Source of the DNA: Rossellomorea sp. AcN35-11
GTDB taxonomy: Bacteria; Bacillota; Bacilli; Bacillales; Bacillaceae_B
Length of the DNA: 64,000 bases
Assembly (NCBI GenBank): GCA_030388825.1
Contig: CP128835.1
Span: 1,312,501-1,376,500 of the forward strand
Reading direction: 5' to 3'
Shown here: piece by piece, positions 61,194-64,000 of the stretch
Layout of the letters: each line of letters begins with the position of its first letter
Numbering within the stretch: the first letter of the stretch is position 1
The notes under the pieces: model-generated
Told to the model about the DNA's origin: nothing
The model's database searches: none
What the model saw: only the letters and a program-made list of their open reading frames with translations
Made by a program: the position numbers and the translations under genes

Positions 61194-62564
61194 TCAGTCC
61201 CAAATCTTCCCCGGATTCAACCGACCCTCAGGATCCAGCAGCCTCTTAAACGACCTCATCACCTCCAAAGCCGCCCCATGCTCCAATTCCTGATATTTCA
61301 TTTTCCCAAGACCCACCCCGTGCTCTCCTGTGCAGGTACCCCCAACGTCCAATGCTTTAAGCACGAGTTTGTCGTTGATGCTTTCGGCTTTGTTCGCCAG
61401 ATCCTGATCATCGGAAGGATAGACCAGGATGGTGTGGAAATTGCCGTCTCCCACATGTCCGAATACGCCTCCCAATAGATTGCTTTCATCTATGAGTGTA
61501 CGGGCGTAGACGACTAGATCTGAGAGTTTCGAGAGGGGGACGCAGACGTCGGACCCGATGACGGACATGCCTTTCTTATGACGGAAGGCATAGGCCAGTT
61601 CGTGCCGGGCCCGCCACAGTTCGGCCCGGTCCTTTGATCCGCTGGCCCGTTCCCAGTTCTCGCCGCCCATGTCCTGGATTAAGCCTTGGACGATGGTGGC
61701 TTCTTCCTCTGCTGAAGCGCGGCTCCCTGCGAATTCCAAGAAGAGGGAGTGGGCTTCTGGAAAGTGGTAGTCTCCGTATACATTCACTTGTTTAATGCTG
61801 CTGGCATCCACGAGCTCCATCCTCATGACTGGAATTCCGCTCATTAGGATACTGTGAGCGGCTTCTGCACACTCTTTCGGCGTATCGAAGGTACACCGGG
61901 CCGCGATGGTATGCTCGGGAATGCCGTGAAGCTTTAATGTGATTTCCGAAATGATCCCGAGGGTGCCTTCTGATCCGACAAAGAGGCTGGATAAGTGGTA
62001 TCCGCTTGACGATTTCTTTACTTCGCTTCCGGTCCGGATGATTCTCCCGTCAGCCAGAATCACCTCCAAGCTTACTACCTGATCTTTCATGGAACCGTAT
62101 CGCACTGCGGTAGTCCCGCTGGCATTGGTCGCGACCATCCCCCCGATACTGGCATCGGCCCCGGGATCGATGGGGAAGGATAGGCCGCTTCTGTTAATCT
62201 CCTTATTCAGCTCCAAGCGGGTGATTCCCGGCTGTACAGTGACGGTTAAATTCTCCGGGGAAAAGGAGATGATCTCTTTCATCCGTTCGAAGCTCATGGA
62301 AATCCCTTTCTGAACAGGGATGGCTTGGCCGTCCAATCCTGATCCTGCGCCGTATGGCGTTACGGGTATCTCATATTCATTGGCCACGTGCAAAATCTCT
62401 ACAATATCCTCTTTCCCTTCAGGAAAAACAACGACATCAGGCTCGATAGGAAGATGGCTCGATTCGTCTTGGCTGTGACGGAAGCGGTCACTTTCGCTGA
62501 TGCTTACCTTTTCTTTCCCAATACTGGTTTCTAATCGTTCGATCCAGTTCTTCGTCAAGTTCAA
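61194..62564 (-). CDS. glcD: FAD-binding 2-hydroxyacid oxidase (GlcD/D-lactate dehydrogenase type)
   Basis: A 456-residue VAO-family flavoprotein. An FAD-binding_4 domain has VTPYGAGSGLDGQ, PGADASIGGMVATNASGT and SEGTLGIISEITL. The FAD-oxidase C-terminal domain has GHVGDGNFHT and the ending TGEHGVGLGK...LLDPEGRLNPGKIW. It oxidises glycolate or D-lactate and passes electrons to the respiratory chain. It is divergent from a GntR regulator followed by a TRAP transporter gene, which suggests uptake and use of a hydroxyacid. Confidence 0.9.
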   Translation of the reverse strand: MNLTKNWIERLETSIGKEKVSISESDRFRHSQDESSHLPIEPDVVVFPEGKEDIVEILHVANEYEIPVTPYGAGSGLDGQAIPVQKGISMSFERMKEIISFSPENLTVTVQPGITRLELNKEINRSGLSFPIDPGADASIGGMVATNASGTTAVRYGSMKDQVVSLEVILADGRIIRTGSEVKKSSSGYHLSSLFVGSEGTLGIISEITLKLHGIPEHTIAARCTFDTPKECAEAAHSILMSGIPVMRMELVDASSIKQVNVYGDYHFPEAHSLFLEFAGSRASAEEEATIVQGLIQDMGGENWERASGSKDRAELWRARHELAYAFRHKKGMSVIGSDVCVPLSKLSDLVVYARTLIDESNLLGGVFGHVGDGNFHTILVYPSDDQDLANKAESINDKLVLKALDVGGTCTGEHGVGLGKMKYQELEHGAALEVMRSFKRLLDPEGRLNPGKIWD

Positions 62565-62638
62565 TCACCTGCTTTTTATATTTTTATAATTTTCTAAATT
62601 TTATATTTACAAATAGATTAGCATAATTTAACATGAAT

Positions 62639-62652
62639 GTATACGGTATACC
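62639..62652. promoter_or_regulatory. GntR-type operator half of a tandem pair, copy 1
   Basis: GTATACGGTATACC, near-palindromic, in the divergent promoter region between the oxidase and gntR genes; the second copy is 24 bases downstream. Confidence 0.6.
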
Positions 62653-62662
62653 GGCTTAAAAA

Positions 62663-62676
62663 GTACACGGTATACC
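62663..62676. promoter_or_regulatory. GntR-type operator, copy 2
   Basis: GTACACGGTATACC, one base different from copy 1. The 24-base spacing (just over two turns) suits cooperative binding of the FCD-type regulator encoded next to it. Confidence 0.6.
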
Positions 62677-62735
62677 ACCAAGTAAACGGACATCTTGTAT
62701 AAAAAAATTCAACGAACACGATGGGAGGGAGTGAC

Positions 62736-63404
62736 TTGCCGAGGATTATTAAAAAGGAAACATTAGCAGAGCAAGCCTTCAATTTGATTAAGAAAGATAT
62801 TATTTCAGGTAAGTTAGCCCCTAAGGAAGAGCTTCCGGAGAAGAAGCTTGCCGAGGAATTGGGAATCAGCCGAACTCCGATCAGGGAGGCCTTGAAGCGG
62901 CTCGCAGCCGAAGGCCTTGTGATCATTTCCGATGCCAAGATGGCGGTTGTGGCCTCTTTTACAGAGGAAGATGCCCTGCAATTCCTTGAAATACGTGAAT
63001 TATTAGAAGTGTACAACCTTGAAATCATTGTGTCGACGATTGACGGGACAAAGCTGGATGAACTAAAGGACAATGTAGATCAGCAATGGAAAGCGATTAC
63101 AGAGGATTGTTACCAGGAGTTCATTGAGCTGGACCGGGAATTTCATCTGTTACTGGCGAGCGTCAATCCGAATCCAAAGCTAAGGGATATGATTCATACG
63201 GCCAATACCGGTGTGAATCGCGCCTTCCTCGTTCTATCCAATTCCCTGCGGTTAAGTGCCAGGGAAGCGTTTGACGAACATAAACGGGTTCTTGCAGCCC
63301 TTCAGGACCAAGATGTTGAAATGGCCAAAAGAGAAATGTCAGCTCATATGAAGAACATTGAACGAAGAATTCAAGGATATTATCAAAAGGAGGAAGGAAA
63401 TTGA
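62736..63404 (+). CDS. GntR-family regulator (FadR/FCD subfamily)
   Basis: The TTG at 62736 follows GGGAGGGAG; an in-frame ATG at 62721 lies before the ribosome site. The 222-residue protein has a winged helix-turn-helix (about 5-70, EKKLAEELGISRTPIREALK) and an all-helical FCD effector domain (about 80-212) with metal-ligand-type residues in LDREFHLLLA and H near the C-terminus (EAFDEHKRVLAAL). It probably controls the divergent oxidase and the TRAP genes in response to a carboxylate. The next gene overlaps its stop. Confidence 0.92.
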   Translation: MPRIIKKETLAEQAFNLIKKDIISGKLAPKEELPEKKLAEELGISRTPIREALKRLAAEGLVIISDAKMAVVASFTEEDALQFLEIRELLEVYNLEIIVSTIDGTKLDELKDNVDQQWKAITEDCYQEFIELDREFHLLLASVNPNPKLRDMIHTANTGVNRAFLVLSNSLRLSAREAFDEHKRVLAALQDQDVEMAKREMSAHMKNIERRIQGYYQKEEGN

Positions 63405-64000
63405 AGAAAATCATTCCATTTTTGTTGATTGCCATTCTATTCATTTCGGCGTGTGGACGACCTAGCGGCTCATCTAGTGAAGGGGGAGAGGAAACGTACA
63501 CGATCCGTATTGCCCACCTGGTGCCTGAGGAGCAATCCTCTCATGTGGCAGCCGAAACCTTTAAAGAAAAAGTAGAGAAAGAATCCGACGGCCGTATTAA
63601 AGTGGAGCTTTATCCTAACGGTCAGCTTTACGGTTCGGATCGTGAAGCGATTGAAGCGGTTCAATTAGGCAACATAGAAATGACCATCCCTGCAGTAGCC
63701 CCTCTTGCCTCCTTTAACGAAAAATTCTTAGTGTTTGATTTACCTTTCCTTTTTAACAGCAATGAAGCAGCCTATCGAGCACTCGACGGTGAGCTCGGTC
63801 AGGAATTAATGGCCGACTTAGAAAAAAATGACCTGAAAGGCTTAGTGTTCGGGGAAAATGGATTCCGTCACATGTCAAACAATGAGGGCCCGATTGAAAG
63901 CCCTGACCAGCTCGATGGCCTGAAGTTCCGAACGCTTGAGAACCCTCTCCATACCGATACCTTTAAAGCATTTGGCGCAAATGCCTCTCCGTTTGCCTTC
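63401..64000 (+). CDS. TRAP transporter substrate-binding lipoprotein, DctP family (partial, 3' end beyond window)
   Basis: The TTG at 63401 follows AAAAGGAGGAAGG and overlaps the gntR stop. The N-terminus is a lipoprotein signal, MKKIIPFLLIAILFISACGR, with the lipobox cysteine at 18. The 200 visible residues show the DctP fold: IRIAHLVPEEQSSHVAAETF, GRIKVELYPNGQLYGSDREA, IEMTIPAVAPLASF and FDLPFLF. It captures a C4-dicarboxylate, lactate or similar acid for a Na+-driven TRAP permease that presumably follows beyond the window. Confidence 0.93.
   Translation, partial: MKKIIPFLLIAILFISACGRPSGSSSEGGEETYTIRIAHLVPEEQSSHVAAETFKEKVEKESDGRIKVELYPNGQLYGSDREAIEAVQLGNIEMTIPAVAPLASFNEKFLVFDLPFLFNSNEAAYRALDGELGQELMADLEKNDLKGLVFGENGFRHMSNNEGPIESPDQLDGLKFRTLENPLHTDTFKAFGANASPFAF

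Overview
The window is chromosomal DNA of a low-G+C, spore-former-type Firmicute, most likely a Bacillaceae member (Bacillus/Rossellomorea-like). Support comes from strong AGGAGG ribosome binding sites, frequent TTG/GTG starts, TreR and cre-like sites before a trehalose PTS gene, a YwqC/YwqD/YwqE-type tyrosine kinase module, and the interspersed element ending in CTCCAATCAAC that I remember from Bacillaceae genomes. Species is not assigned.

Layout. 1-13.9 kb is a mixed housekeeping and accessory stretch: partial treP, an acyltransferase, a five-repeat secreted protein (frameshifted) beside an OmpR-type two-component system, a LysM/NlpC-P60 hydrolase, a triplicated 342-355 bp noncoding repeat, a broken NERD gene and an MFS transporter. 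13.1-30.4 kb is a Wzx/Wzy-type exopolysaccharide locus: Wzz-like modulator, tyrosine kinase and PHP phosphatase, a candidate EAR-like leader RNA, galU, initiating sugar transferase, a very AT-rich block (PHP protein, phosphoribosyltransferase-like protein, glycosyltransferase, sulfotransferase-like protein, Wzy, Wzx), then cysD, cysNC, an SLC13 permease (frameshifted), cysQ and galE. Together these could take up sulfate, make PAPS, transfer sulfate to a polymer and remove PAP, so a sulfated exopolysaccharide is the natural reading.

30.4-35.8 kb holds small membrane proteins, a second NERD protein, decayed genes and long AT-rich gaps. 35.9-45.1 kb looks like a quorum-sensing-linked circular bacteriocin locus: a minus-strand XRE/TPR (RNPP-type) regulator with a short secreted peptide gene, divergent from an AS-48/uberolysin-like cluster that encodes two different circular-bacteriocin-like precursors, a large membrane protein, an ABC ATPase, a SpoIIM/DUF95 protein, a small immunity-like protein and an EFGH-like accessory ABC exporter.

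45.1-49.8 kb is a gene graveyard (comM-like and GT2 remnants) with an alpha/beta hydrolase, a membrane protein that has a truncated duplicate at 33.4 kb, and a frameshifted lipoprotein. 49.8-60.9 kb has an RsgA-like GTPase, a second RNPP regulator plus secreted peptide, and an apparently undescribed RiPP locus: four tandem, nearly identical 38-aa precursor genes inside a 24-bp perfect inverted repeat, followed by an overlapping operon of three related JmjC/cupin-like proteins, an arginase-family protein with an N-terminal PqqD-like region, a fourth JmjC protein and an MFS exporter. 61-64 kb carries a GlcD-type FAD oxidase divergent from a GntR regulator and the start of a TRAP transporter.

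Several genes are split by single-base indels, some in homopolymers. Each may be a sequence error, real decay or phase variation; this cannot be settled from the sequence alone.
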